This document shows, in pieces, positions 33,850 through 40,688 of a DNA stretch of 64,000 bases. Every line of letters begins with the position of its first letter. Position 1 is the stretch's first letter. The DNA lies in contig CP107210.1 in NCBI GenBank assembly GCA_025757985.1, forward strand, positions 310,001-374,000, in the 5' to 3' direction. Source of the stretch: Oscillospiraceae bacterium. GTDB taxonomy: Bacteria; Bacillota; Clostridia; Oscillospirales; Ruminococcaceae. The translations under genes and the position numbers were made by a program. The notes beneath the pieces are model-generated. The model was not told the origin of the DNA. It did no database searches and saw only the letters and a list, made by a program, of their open reading frames with translations.

Positions 33850-34752
33850 TCATCCCTCCTCGTCAAACATCGCAGCCCAGTCGCGGTTGAACAGGTCCTT
33901 CTGGGCACTGGCGGCGGGCGGCTGGGCGCCGGGGCGCTCAGTCATGACAATGTTGCTGCCCTCCAGCTGGCCCTGCTTGCGGGCGGCATCAATAGTCGTG
34001 ATGCCCTGCGCGCGCCATGCGCGCAGGATGCCGTCCACATACCGCACCGTATTTTTGCCGTTGGCCCGCAGCAGTGCCTCGTCGATCATCTCGTGGCCGA
34101 TGCCCATTTCCTCATGCCAGCGGGCAATCGCGCGGCGCTCCCAATTTGTCAGGGCGCGCGGCTCAACACCAAACTGGGCGGCGGCGTCAGCACACCAGTC
34201 CTCGCGCTGCTTGGCGCGCTTGAGCCAGCGCTCGGCGTCCTCGCCGTTTTCCACACCGTCCTCACGCCAGCGGGCCAGCAGATGCGCCACGGCGGCAACG
34301 GTGCGCCGGCCGATGCGCGTTACCTCGGCGCAGCAGAGCAGAATCACATCGGGCTTCCAGCCGTCAGCCAGATATAGGTCAACAAGCCGCTGCAGCTCGC
34401 TCCGGCTCAGCGTCTTGCCGAAGGCGTTCTGCGCCTCCTGACACAGCACCGCTACATAGGGGTCGTTGATCGCGCTGGCCAGATCCACATGGGCAGGCTC
34501 GGCTGGGGCGGGGGCTGCGCTGCGCTCGTTCACCAGCAGCCCGGCACCCGCCCAGTACTGCAGCGCGCGCTTGGCGGCCTCGATGCTGGGCAGCGCTAAC
34601 GCCCGGGCCATCGTGCGGGGGTCGGTGTCGCGGGTCTGCAAAATATACAGCGCCGCCCGGATTGTATCGCCGTCAGTCTGGCACAGGTGTGTCAGCACAA
34701 GCTGCGGCACCGCAAGGGTATCGCCGGTGTTGTCCGCCAACCGGTAGCCCAT
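33850..34752 (-). CDS. DnaD domain replication protein
   Basis: A 300-residue protein. Residues ~1-80 are a winged helix of the DnaD N-terminal type (PQLVLTHLCQTDGDTIRAALYILQ). DnaB_2/DnaD segments follow (FGKTLSRSELQRLVDLYLADGWKPDVI and TNWERRAIARWHEEMGIGHEMIDEAL, with NTVRYVDGILRAW near ~240). It helps load the replicative helicase with the adjacent DnaI-like ATPase. MGYRLADN at 34752 is the start; the GTG 18 nt upstream sits within the GGGGAGGT ribosome site. Confidence 0.8.
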   Translation of the reverse strand: MGYRLADNTGDTLAVPQLVLTHLCQTDGDTIRAALYILQTRDTDPRTMARALALPSIEAAKRALQYWAGAGLLVNERSAAPAPAEPAHVDLASAINDPYVAVLCQEAQNAFGKTLSRSELQRLVDLYLADGWKPDVILLCCAEVTRIGRRTVAAVAHLLARWREDGVENGEDAERWLKRAKQREDWCADAAAQFGVEPRALTNWERRAIARWHEEMGIGHEMIDEALLRANGKNTVRYVDGILRAWRAQGITTIDAARKQGQLEGSNIVMTERPGAQPPAASAQKDLFNRDWAAMFDEEG

Positions 34753-34869
34753 ATCCGCAAACCTCCCCACTTTAATAATTTAATAATTATACCACGCGGC
34801 AGCCGATTTGTCCACTTTTGCCCGAAAAACTGCCCAAAAATCAGACTGTGATTTTGGGTAATGCGTTTC

Positions 34870-34898
34870 TTGTTTTTTGATGCAAAAATTTGTACAAT
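34870..34898 (+). promoter_or_regulatory. Promoter of the PRTase-like gene
   Basis: TTGTTT (34870-34875), 17 nt, TACAAT (34893-34898). Confidence 0.6.
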
Positions 34899-34937
34899 AA
34901 TACCATAAACAGTTTAAGCATTAAGGGGGATTCCACC

Positions 34938-35576
34938 ATGGCGATGAATCTTGTAAAACTGCCCACTGGTAAGCCGAACCTGCAGCTGCGCGTCAGCAAG
35001 GGGCATTATGCCACCAGCCACAGCCATATCAACTATTATATTGATGTCACGCTGACAAAGTTCCGCCTGTCGGAGGCACGCGCGGCCGCAGCAGAGCTGG
35101 TGCGGGCCTATAAATCGACGACCATCGTGGATACCATCCTCTGTCTGGACGGTACCGAGGTCATTGGCGCCTGCATGGCAAGCGAACTGACCAAGGCCGG
35201 CTATACGAATATGAACGCGCACCAGACGATCTATGTGGTCACGCCGGAGCATACCACCGGCAGCCAGCTTCTTTTCCGTGAGAACACGGCCCCTATGATC
35301 GCGGGCAAGCATGTACTTGTGCTGGCAGCCTCGGTCACCACCGGCTATACGGTGCAGGGCGCGGTCGAGGCCATCCGCTACTACGGCGGTGACCCGGCCG
35401 GCATCGCGGCAATTTTTGCCTCGGTCAAGGAGTGCGCGGGCTATCCGGTGGCAAGCATCTTTGACCCCCATGACCTGCCCGACTATGAGACCTATGACGC
35501 CCACAACTGCCCCTGGTGCAAGCAGGGCAAGAAAATTGATGCCCTTGTCAATAGCTTCGGCTATTCCAGTCTGTAA
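34938..35576 (+). CDS. Orotate phosphoribosyltransferase-like protein
   Basis: A 212-residue PRTase-fold protein. The PRPP loop region is VLVLAASVTTGYTVQGAVEAI (residues ~122-142), where a typical PRTase would have an acidic DDxxTxG; here two acidic residues are replaced by Ala-Ser, so catalysis is doubtful. The C-terminus has NCPWCKQG, a CxxC pair not usual in PyrE. GGGGGAT lies 8 nt before ATG 34938. It could have become a regulator or a PRTase with another substrate. Confidence 0.6.
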   Translation: MAMNLVKLPTGKPNLQLRVSKGHYATSHSHINYYIDVTLTKFRLSEARAAAAELVRAYKSTTIVDTILCLDGTEVIGACMASELTKAGYTNMNAHQTIYVVTPEHTTGSQLLFRENTAPMIAGKHVLVLAASVTTGYTVQGAVEAIRYYGGDPAGIAAIFASVKECAGYPVASIFDPHDLPDYETYDAHNCPWCKQGKKIDALVNSFGYSSL

Positions 35577-35591
35577 GTTTGTGACGATTTT

Positions 35592-35616
35592 GCCCCCTCG
35601 AAGGAGGGGGCTTTTT
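35592..35616 (+). terminator. Terminator of the PRTase-like gene
   Basis: GCCCCCTC-GAAG-GAGGGGGC (35592-35611) followed by TTTTTG. Confidence 0.9.
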
Positions 35617-35631
35617 GTTGCTTTTTATCGG

Positions 35632-35660
35632 TTGACGCTCCGTGCTCTGCCCTTTATAAT
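35632..35660 (+). promoter_or_regulatory. Promoter upstream of the MITE-like element
   Basis: TTGACG (35632-35637), 17 nt, TATAAT (35655-35660). It points toward the gene at 35933, with the repeated element in the leader. Confidence 0.75.
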
Positions 35661-35682
35661 AGGAAGGCTGACTTTTTATAGG

Positions 35683-35916
35683 GCAATACCGCATAATTCT
35701 AAGTGCCGATACGGCGAGCGAGGTGCGGCAGCTGCTAAGCCAAAAGCGCAGATAATACTGGATGTCTTATCGAGCATTTTGGCAACGCAGATGCCGTGCC
35801 GCACACCGAGCCGCAGCGAGGCGCTTCGGAGCGCAACCGCTGCTTGCGGCGGCTCTTGGCGCGGAGATCCGCTGGAGCGGTGCTTAAGCCGTCAGGCGGG
35901 AATTGTGCGGTGTTGC
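35683..35916. mobile_element. MITE-like element, 234 bp, terminal inverted repeats
   Basis: Left end GCAATACCGCATAATTC (35683-35699) and right end GAATTGTGCGGTGTTGC (35900-35916) are inverted with 15 of 17 matches. The block has no convincing gene. ATAGG flanks both ends (35678-35682 and 35918-35922), a possible 5-bp target duplication, though one A lies between the right end and its copy. It sits in the leader between a promoter and its gene. Confidence 0.6.
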
Positions 35917-35932
35917 AATAGGAGGAATTGGT

Positions 35933-37030
35933 TTGAACACGGAAAATCTCAATGGAATTCTTGCACAATACATCCAGCACTGCAAAAGCCGCACGGCGGC
36001 AGAGGAAGGGACGATCTGGCGCGCGGTGGACTGCTTTGGCGTAAACTGGGATATAGATGACAGTGACTTTCCCGTCATGTTCGGCGATGCAATGCAGCAG
36101 GCAAAGCAGGCGCTGGACAATCCGGCGCTGCAGCCTGTCGGCGGTCTGCAGGACCTGATGCTGCGCGATGCAGAGGTGGAGCTTGTGCGCGAGTGCTTCC
36201 GCTGGCTCTTTAAAGAGGATGACGGCGATATTACAAAGCGCCGCGGCCGCGCCGAGCTGTTCGCGGATCAGATCAACGGCCGCTTCCGCCGCGTGTTTCC
36301 GCGGCTGAGCAAGTATACAATGAATGCCGCGAACGCGCTCTTTTTCCTGAACCTGTGGGAGCCGCACGACAACTACTTTTACCATGCGGCCGAGGCCAAG
36401 GCGTGGGCAGAGTATTTTGACTATGAGGCCGATTTCGGCGGCGGTACAGCGCTGGATCTGCCCCGTTATTATACCATGTGCAATGACCTGCTGCGGGAGC
36501 TGGAAAACTACCCCGAGCTGATCGCCCTGCACAAGGCGTATGCGGCGCAGGAACTGGGCGGCATAGAGGACAGCCTCCATCTGCTGGTCTACGACATCCT
36601 GCACACAGCCTACACCGAGCAGTTTTACCCCAAGGGCTATGCACGCAGCGCCACCACCAAAGAGCGCGCCAAGGCTGTCAAGGAGAAAAATACCCGCGCT
36701 GAACTGTGCGTCCGCATCGGCGAGTGCGAGCAGAGCTTGCAGGAGCTGCTGGCCAGCCCTGCCGAGCTGCCGGATCTGACCGGCTGCAAGATCACCCACA
36801 GAATGTTCGGCGCCGGCACTGTGCAGCCTGCAGAGGGACAGTTCATGGTCATCGACTTCAGCGGCACGCTGAAAAAGTTCAGCTACACAGCCTCGATGAA
36901 CAGCGGCTACCTCAGCGCCGAGGATGCCGCTGTAGAAGCCCGGCTGCAGGCCTATCAGGATTACAACAAAGAAAAAGACCGCCTTGAAAAAGAACTGAAA
37001 AACCTGAAAGCGGAACTGATGAAGCTGTAA
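35933..37030 (+). CDS. Hypothetical conserved protein, TTG start
   Basis: A 365-residue protein of unknown family. Residues ~1-260 are mostly helical and rich in aromatics (FRWLFKEDDGD, FRRVFPRLSKYTMNAANALFF). Residues ~275-325 (TGCKITHRMFGAGTVQPAEG, MVIDFSGTLKKFSY) form a small beta barrel like those ending UvrD-type helicases, and the last ~40 residues a coiled coil. TTG 35933 is chosen because GGAGG lies 6-7 nt upstream; the right end of the MITE-like element is 17 nt before this start. Confidence 0.6.
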   Translation: MNTENLNGILAQYIQHCKSRTAAEEGTIWRAVDCFGVNWDIDDSDFPVMFGDAMQQAKQALDNPALQPVGGLQDLMLRDAEVELVRECFRWLFKEDDGDITKRRGRAELFADQINGRFRRVFPRLSKYTMNAANALFFLNLWEPHDNYFYHAAEAKAWAEYFDYEADFGGGTALDLPRYYTMCNDLLRELENYPELIALHKAYAAQELGGIEDSLHLLVYDILHTAYTEQFYPKGYARSATTKERAKAVKEKNTRAELCVRIGECEQSLQELLASPAELPDLTGCKITHRMFGAGTVQPAEGQFMVIDFSGTLKKFSYTASMNSGYLSAEDAAVEARLQAYQDYNKEKDRLEKELKNLKAELMKL

Positions 37031-37039
37031 GCTGCCTAC

Positions 37040-37068
37040 TTGACAAATGGCGGGGAGAACGATATAAT
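37040..37068 (+). promoter_or_regulatory. tRNA-Gly promoter
   Basis: Consensus TTGACA (37040-37045), 17 nt, TATAAT (37063-37068). Confidence 0.9.
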
Positions 37069-37080
37069 ACTAGTTGTTGC

Positions 37081-37155
37081 GCGGCTGTCGTACAACGGCT
37101 AGTACATCAGCCTTCCAAGCTGAGGACGTGGGTTCGACTCCCATCAGCCGCTCCA
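37081..37155 (+). tRNA. tRNA-Gly (anticodon TCC)
   Basis: A 75-nt cloverleaf with CCA encoded. Acceptor GCGGCTG/CAGCCGC; anticodon stem TCAGC/GCTGA with loop CTTCCAA gives TCC; T-arm GTGGGTTCGACTCCCAT. Reads glycine GGA/GGG codons. Confidence 0.95.
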
Positions 37156-37199
37156 AAACAAAACTCCCAAACCGGGATACGGTTTGGGAGTTTTGTTTT
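37155..37199 (+). terminator. Terminator of tRNA-Gly
   Basis: 19-bp perfect arms (37155-37173 and 37181-37199) with a GGGATAC loop and T-rich 3' arm. It begins at the last base of CCA. Confidence 0.9.
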
Positions 37200-37318
37200 G
37201 GGCTTGCTGTAACATTTTTGCCACTTTATTTTACATTTTGCGCTCTTGACAAGGGCGCGGGAAAGCCCCATAATAAATACTGAATCTGTATAATTTGAAA
37301 GGAAAGAGGTGCGGCACC

Positions 37319-37867
37319 ATGCGCGTGATTGCCGGAACAGCCCGCGGTAAGAATCTGCAGGCACTGCCGGGCGAGGATATTACCCGCCCGACCATCAACC
37401 GTGTGAAGGAGGCCATGTTCTCCAGCGTGCAGTTCCTTGTGCCGGGGGCACGGGTGCTGGATCTGTTTGCAGGCAGCGGGCAGCTGGGTATTGAGGCACT
37501 GTCCCGCGGCGCTAAAAGCTGCCTTTTTGTAGACCGCTCTGCCGAGGCACTGGCTGTAGTCAGGGCCAACTGCAAGACAGCGGGGGTCGAGCGCCAGAGT
37601 GATATCCGCCAGAGTGAGGCCGAAGGCTTTTTGGCTAACATCCGCGGCCCGTTTGAGCTGGCGCTGCTCGACCCGCCGTTCCACCAGAATACCGTGGCCG
37701 CTGTGCTGCCGCTGCTGGCCGCTAAGATGGCCCCCGGCGGTGTGGTCCTCTGCGAAACAGAGCGTGAGGCCGACCTGCCTGAGCAGGCCGGGGCGCTGAC
37801 TTTGGTAAAGCAATACAACTACGGCAAGATCAAGGTCAGCCGCTATGAGAGAGGGGAAGAGGCATGA
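37319..37867 (+). CDS. rsmD: 16S rRNA (guanine-N2)-methyltransferase RsmD
   Basis: A 182-residue methyltransferase. MRVIAGTARGKNLQAL opens as RsmD does; the SAM loop LDLFAGSGQLGIEALSRG (residues ~46-63) and catalytic LLDPPFH (~118-124) are complete. It methylates G966 of 16S rRNA. The start at 37319 follows AGAGGTG; a longer frame has no better site. The following coiled-coil gene overlaps the stop by 4 nt. Confidence 0.92.
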   Translation: MRVIAGTARGKNLQALPGEDITRPTINRVKEAMFSSVQFLVPGARVLDLFAGSGQLGIEALSRGAKSCLFVDRSAEALAVVRANCKTAGVERQSDIRQSEAEGFLANIRGPFELALLDPPFHQNTVAAVLPLLAAKMAPGGVVLCETEREADLPEQAGALTLVKQYNYGKIKVSRYERGEEA

Positions 37868-38337
37868 ACGTAGAAGAATTGCTGGAATTGATGGAGGAAA
37901 CGCTGGAGGCGGGTACGGCTGTGCCGTTCGCCGCATCTAAGCGGGTGGTCGATGTGGACCGTATGCGCGATATTATTGACGAGGTGCGCAACAACCTCCC
38001 TGATGAAGTCCGCGAAAGCAAGAAAATCGTCAATGACCGCGAGCAGATCATGAAAAATGCCCGCATCGAATCGGAAAGTATCATCCAGCAGGCCGAGGAA
38101 AAAGCCCGCAACCTGACCAGTGAGCAGGAGATCGTCCGCCGCAGCCAGCAGTATGCGGCGGAGATCGTTACCAAGGCGCAGGCACAGGCCAAGGAGCTGA
38201 GCCGCAATGCAACGGTCTACTGTGAGGGCATTTTGAAAAACTCTGAGGAGGTGCTGGCCCGCAGTGTGGCAGACATCAAGAATGTCCGCATGAACCTGCG
38301 CAGCGCCGCCCGCCCGAACCGCGGACAGCAAAAGTAA
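37864..38337 (+). CDS. Coiled-coil protein downstream of rsmD
   Basis: A 157-residue helical protein with a long coiled coil (residues ~45-135: VRESKKIVNDREQIMKNARIES, then IIQQAEEKARNLTSEQEI). It resembles the ATP-synthase-subunit-E/SpoIIIAH-like small proteins annotated as ATPases in Clostridia, but has no ATP-binding motif. Overlaps rsmD by 4 nt, so is in one operon. coaD, often next to rsmD, is absent here. Confidence 0.7.
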   Translation: MNVEELLELMEETLEAGTAVPFAASKRVVDVDRMRDIIDEVRNNLPDEVRESKKIVNDREQIMKNARIESESIIQQAEEKARNLTSEQEIVRRSQQYAAEIVTKAQAQAKELSRNATVYCEGILKNSEEVLARSVADIKNVRMNLRSAARPNRGQQK

Positions 38338-38397
38338 TCACTGTTGTTATTTACGGCACAATTCCGCTGAAAAAATCTTCGCTATTACAAAATGTAC

Positions 38398-38428
38398 GCC
38401 GCACCGTGTAAAACGGTGCGGCTTTTTT
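38398..38428 (+). terminator. Terminator after the coiled-coil gene
   Basis: GCCGCACCG (38398-38406) and its complement (38414-38422) around a 7-nt loop, followed by a T run. Confidence 0.9.
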
Positions 38429-38549
38429 GCGCCTATGGGCGAAAAAGCGCAGCGGCTGCGCATTTGATGCAAACCGCTGTGTGCAGCCAGCGCCCCTTTG
38501 TACAAACTGTGAAAAATCAGTTTGCGGCGCAGTTTTTCCCCGTCTGCCC

Positions 38550-38578
38550 TTGCTTTTTGCAGGATAAAATGGTACTAT
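38550..38578 (+). promoter_or_regulatory. Promoter of the dcw cluster
   Basis: TTGCTT (38550-38555), 17 nt, TACTAT (38573-38578). The leader to mraZ is then about 155 nt and contains MraZ and DnaA boxes. Confidence 0.65.
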
Positions 38579-38591
38579 TATCTTACCACAG

Positions 38592-38636
38592 GTGGGTAAT
38601 TGTGGTGAGAATAACAACAAAAGTGGTTAAGCGTGG
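38592..38636 (+). promoter_or_regulatory. MraZ-box direct repeats
   Basis: Four GTGG repeats at 38592, 38602, 38623 and 38633, spaced 10, 21 and 10 bp, all on one helical face. MraZ binds such repeated GTGG/TGGG sites in its own leader. Confidence 0.75.
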
Positions 38637-38640
38637 GTAG

Positions 38641-38670
38641 TTTTCCACGTTATCCACAGAGTTATCCACA
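38641..38670. promoter_or_regulatory. DnaA boxes upstream of mraZ
   Basis: Two perfect TTATCCACA boxes (38650-38658 and 38662-38670), 12 bp apart, after a partial TTTTCCACG (38641-38649). Confidence 0.8.
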
Positions 38671-38740
38671 AAGAGAACGCGGCATCGTAAAAAATCTTGC
38701 CGTAAATTTGTGCAGCCTGACGAAGGGAGGGGAAGGACAG

Positions 38741-39157
38741 ATGCTGGTCGGTCAGTATGATTACGCCATCGACGCCAAGGGTCGTCTGAATTTCCCCGCC
38801 CGCTTCCGTGATGCGATGGGGGAGACCTTCATCGTCACCCGCTGGCTGGACCACTGTCTGGCCGCCTTCCCGGCCGAGGAATTTGAAAAGGTCGCTGCCA
38901 AGATCGAGGAAAAGGGCCTTGTCAAGGGCCGCAAGGTCAGCCGTATGCTCTACGCCTCTGCGGTGGAGGTCAGCCCGGACAAGCAGGGCCGCATCCAACT
39001 GCCCGCCAAGCTGCGGGAGTATGCAGGCCTTGACCATGATGTGACGATCATCGGCAGCCGCAGCTTTGCTGAGATCTGGAACACCGAGGCGTGGAACGCC
39101 AATCAGGAAACGAGCGATGAGGATTTCACCGCTGCGATGGAAGATCTTGATTTCTGA
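38741..39157 (+). CDS. mraZ: Transcriptional regulator MraZ
   Basis: A 138-residue protein with two AbrB-like swapped-hairpin halves: GQYDYAIDAKGRLNFPARFR (residues ~4-23) and AVEVSPDKQGRIQLPAKLREYA (~76-97). MraZ represses the dcw operon through repeated boxes upstream. GGGAGGGG lies 10 nt before ATG 38741; the longer frame to 38633 runs through the DnaA boxes and is not real. First dcw gene. Confidence 0.95.
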   Translation: MLVGQYDYAIDAKGRLNFPARFRDAMGETFIVTRWLDHCLAAFPAEEFEKVAAKIEEKGLVKGRKVSRMLYASAVEVSPDKQGRIQLPAKLREYAGLDHDVTIIGSRSFAEIWNTEAWNANQETSDEDFTAAMEDLDF

Positions 39158-39176
39158 TATTATAGGACGATAGAAC

Positions 39177-40100
39177 ATGGAATTTTCACATATCCCCGTA
39201 CTGCTGCAGCCCTGTCTGGATGGGCTGAACATTGACCCCGCCGGCATTTATCTGGACGGCACCGCCGGCGGCGCAGGCCACAGCAGAGAGATCGCAAAAC
39301 GCCTGACCACAGGACGCCTGATCTCGCTCGATCAGGACCCGGATGCGGTGGCAGTGGCCACCGAAAGGCTCAAGGGTCTGCCGGCGCAGGTGGTACAGGT
39401 CAATTTCCGTGAGGCAGCCCGTGTCCTTGCGGAGCTTGGCATCCCGGCGGTCAACGGGGCCCTGCTAGACCTCGGCGTATCCAGCCATCAGCTGGACGAT
39501 GCGGCGCGCGGCTTCTCCTATCATGCCGATGCACCGCTTGACATGCGCATGAGCCAGCAGGGCCCCACCGCCGCGGATCTGGTCAACACCCTTGACCGTG
39601 AGGAGCTGACCCGCATCCTGCGTGACTACGGTGAGGAACCCTACGCATGGCAGATCGCCGGCAGGATCGTATCCGCCCGCGCAGAAAAGCCCATCACCAC
39701 AACGATGCAGCTGGCGGAGATCGTAGCCTCCGCCGTGCCCCCGGCAGAGCGCCGCAAGGCGAAGAACCCGGCGCGCCGTACCTTCCAGGCCATCCGCATC
39801 GCTGTAAACTCCGAGCTGGATGCACTGAATGAGGGCCTCGATGCCATCTTTGACTGTCTGGCTCCGGGCGGGCGGCTCTGCGTCATCACCTTCCACAGTC
39901 TGGAGGACCGTCTTGTCAAGAATAAGTTCCGCCGCTGGGCGCAGCGCTGCACCTGCCCGCCGGAACAGCCTGTCTGCACCTGCGGGGGTGTGGCCAAGGC
40001 AAAGCTGATCACCCGCAAGCCCATCGAAGCAGACGCTGCGGAGCTGGAGGCCAACCGCCGCAGCCGCAGCGCCAAATTGAGAGTGTTGGAGAAAGTATAA
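39177..40100 (+). CDS. rsmH: 16S rRNA (cytosine1402-N4)-methyltransferase RsmH
   Basis: A 307-residue protein. HIPVLLQPCLDGLNI, the SAM loop YLDGTAGGAGHSREIAK (residues ~27-43), DLGVSSHQLDDAARGFSY (~98-115) and CVITFHSLEDRLVKNKFR (~236-253) are all family landmarks. Methylates C1402 of 16S rRNA. Follows mraZ by 19 nt and precedes ftsL. Confidence 0.95.
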   Translation: MEFSHIPVLLQPCLDGLNIDPAGIYLDGTAGGAGHSREIAKRLTTGRLISLDQDPDAVAVATERLKGLPAQVVQVNFREAARVLAELGIPAVNGALLDLGVSSHQLDDAARGFSYHADAPLDMRMSQQGPTAADLVNTLDREELTRILRDYGEEPYAWQIAGRIVSARAEKPITTTMQLAEIVASAVPPAERRKAKNPARRTFQAIRIAVNSELDALNEGLDAIFDCLAPGGRLCVITFHSLEDRLVKNKFRRWAQRCTCPPEQPVCTCGGVAKAKLITRKPIEADAAELEANRRSRSAKLRVLEKV

Positions 40101-40112
40101 GAGGCAAGAACC

Positions 40113-40589
40113 ATGACAACTGTTATGCTGCATGACGGTGCAGCCGCGCCCCGGCTGGAGCGCCCGCAGCCCGCTGTTAAAGTAGTGCGCGGCGGTGATT
40201 ACGGGCTGAACCGTGCCCGCCGCTTTGCCCGCATGGTGGCGCGCGTGCTTGCGCTGGCCATTGTGCTGGGGCTGGTTATCAGTGTGCTGTACAGCCATGC
40301 CAAGCTGACGGAGCTGAGCGGCGAAATCAACGAGGTCAACACCCAGCTGGCCGCCGCCCGCAGCGAGTATGATTATCTCAGCACCCGCATGAGTGATATT
40401 ACAAGCCGCGCCAGCCTGCAGGAGGTGGCCGAGGGTCAGCTGGGCCTTGTCAAGCTTGACCCCAGCCAGATCACCTATGTCCAGCTGGAGGACGAGAGTG
40501 TGATCCAGAAAAGCACCAACACGGCAGGCAAGCTGCTGGGTGAGGTGCGCACTGCGGCACTGAGCCTGCTGAACAACCTGAACCCGTAA
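40113..40589 (+). CDS. ftsL: FtsL-like cell-division protein
   Basis: A 158-residue single-pass protein: a basic N-terminus, a membrane helix (residues ~45-65, VLALAIVLGLVISVLY), and a leucine-zipper-type coiled coil (~68-105, LTELSGEINEVNTQLAAARSE). FtsL joins FtsQ and FtsB at the septum. Sequence is variable in this family, so the call rests on topology and position between rsmH and the PBP gene. Confidence 0.8.
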   Translation: MTTVMLHDGAAAPRLERPQPAVKVVRGGDYGLNRARRFARMVARVLALAIVLGLVISVLYSHAKLTELSGEINEVNTQLAAARSEYDYLSTRMSDITSRASLQEVAEGQLGLVKLDPSQITYVQLEDESVIQKSTNTAGKLLGEVRTAALSLLNNLNP

Positions 40590-40608
40590 CAAAAAATATG
40601 CAGCTATG

Positions 40609-40655
40609 AGCCTTTTTGCTGCGCGGCGCGACAGCCGACGGCAAAAAGGCTTTTT
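40609..40655 (+). terminator. Hairpin with T run inside the dcw cluster
   Basis: AGCCTTTTTGC (40609-40619) and GCAAAAAGGCT (40641-40651) around a GC-rich 21-nt loop, followed by T residues. Likely partial terminator between ftsL and the PBP gene. Confidence 0.75.
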
Positions 40656-40688
40656 GAAATCCTGCACCCACCAAACAGGGGAATGCCG

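Noticed and set aside
38633..38740. N-terminal extension of mraZ
   Set aside because: It would begin in the last MraZ box and run across DnaA boxes; the shorter start has a strong ribosome site and the family length.
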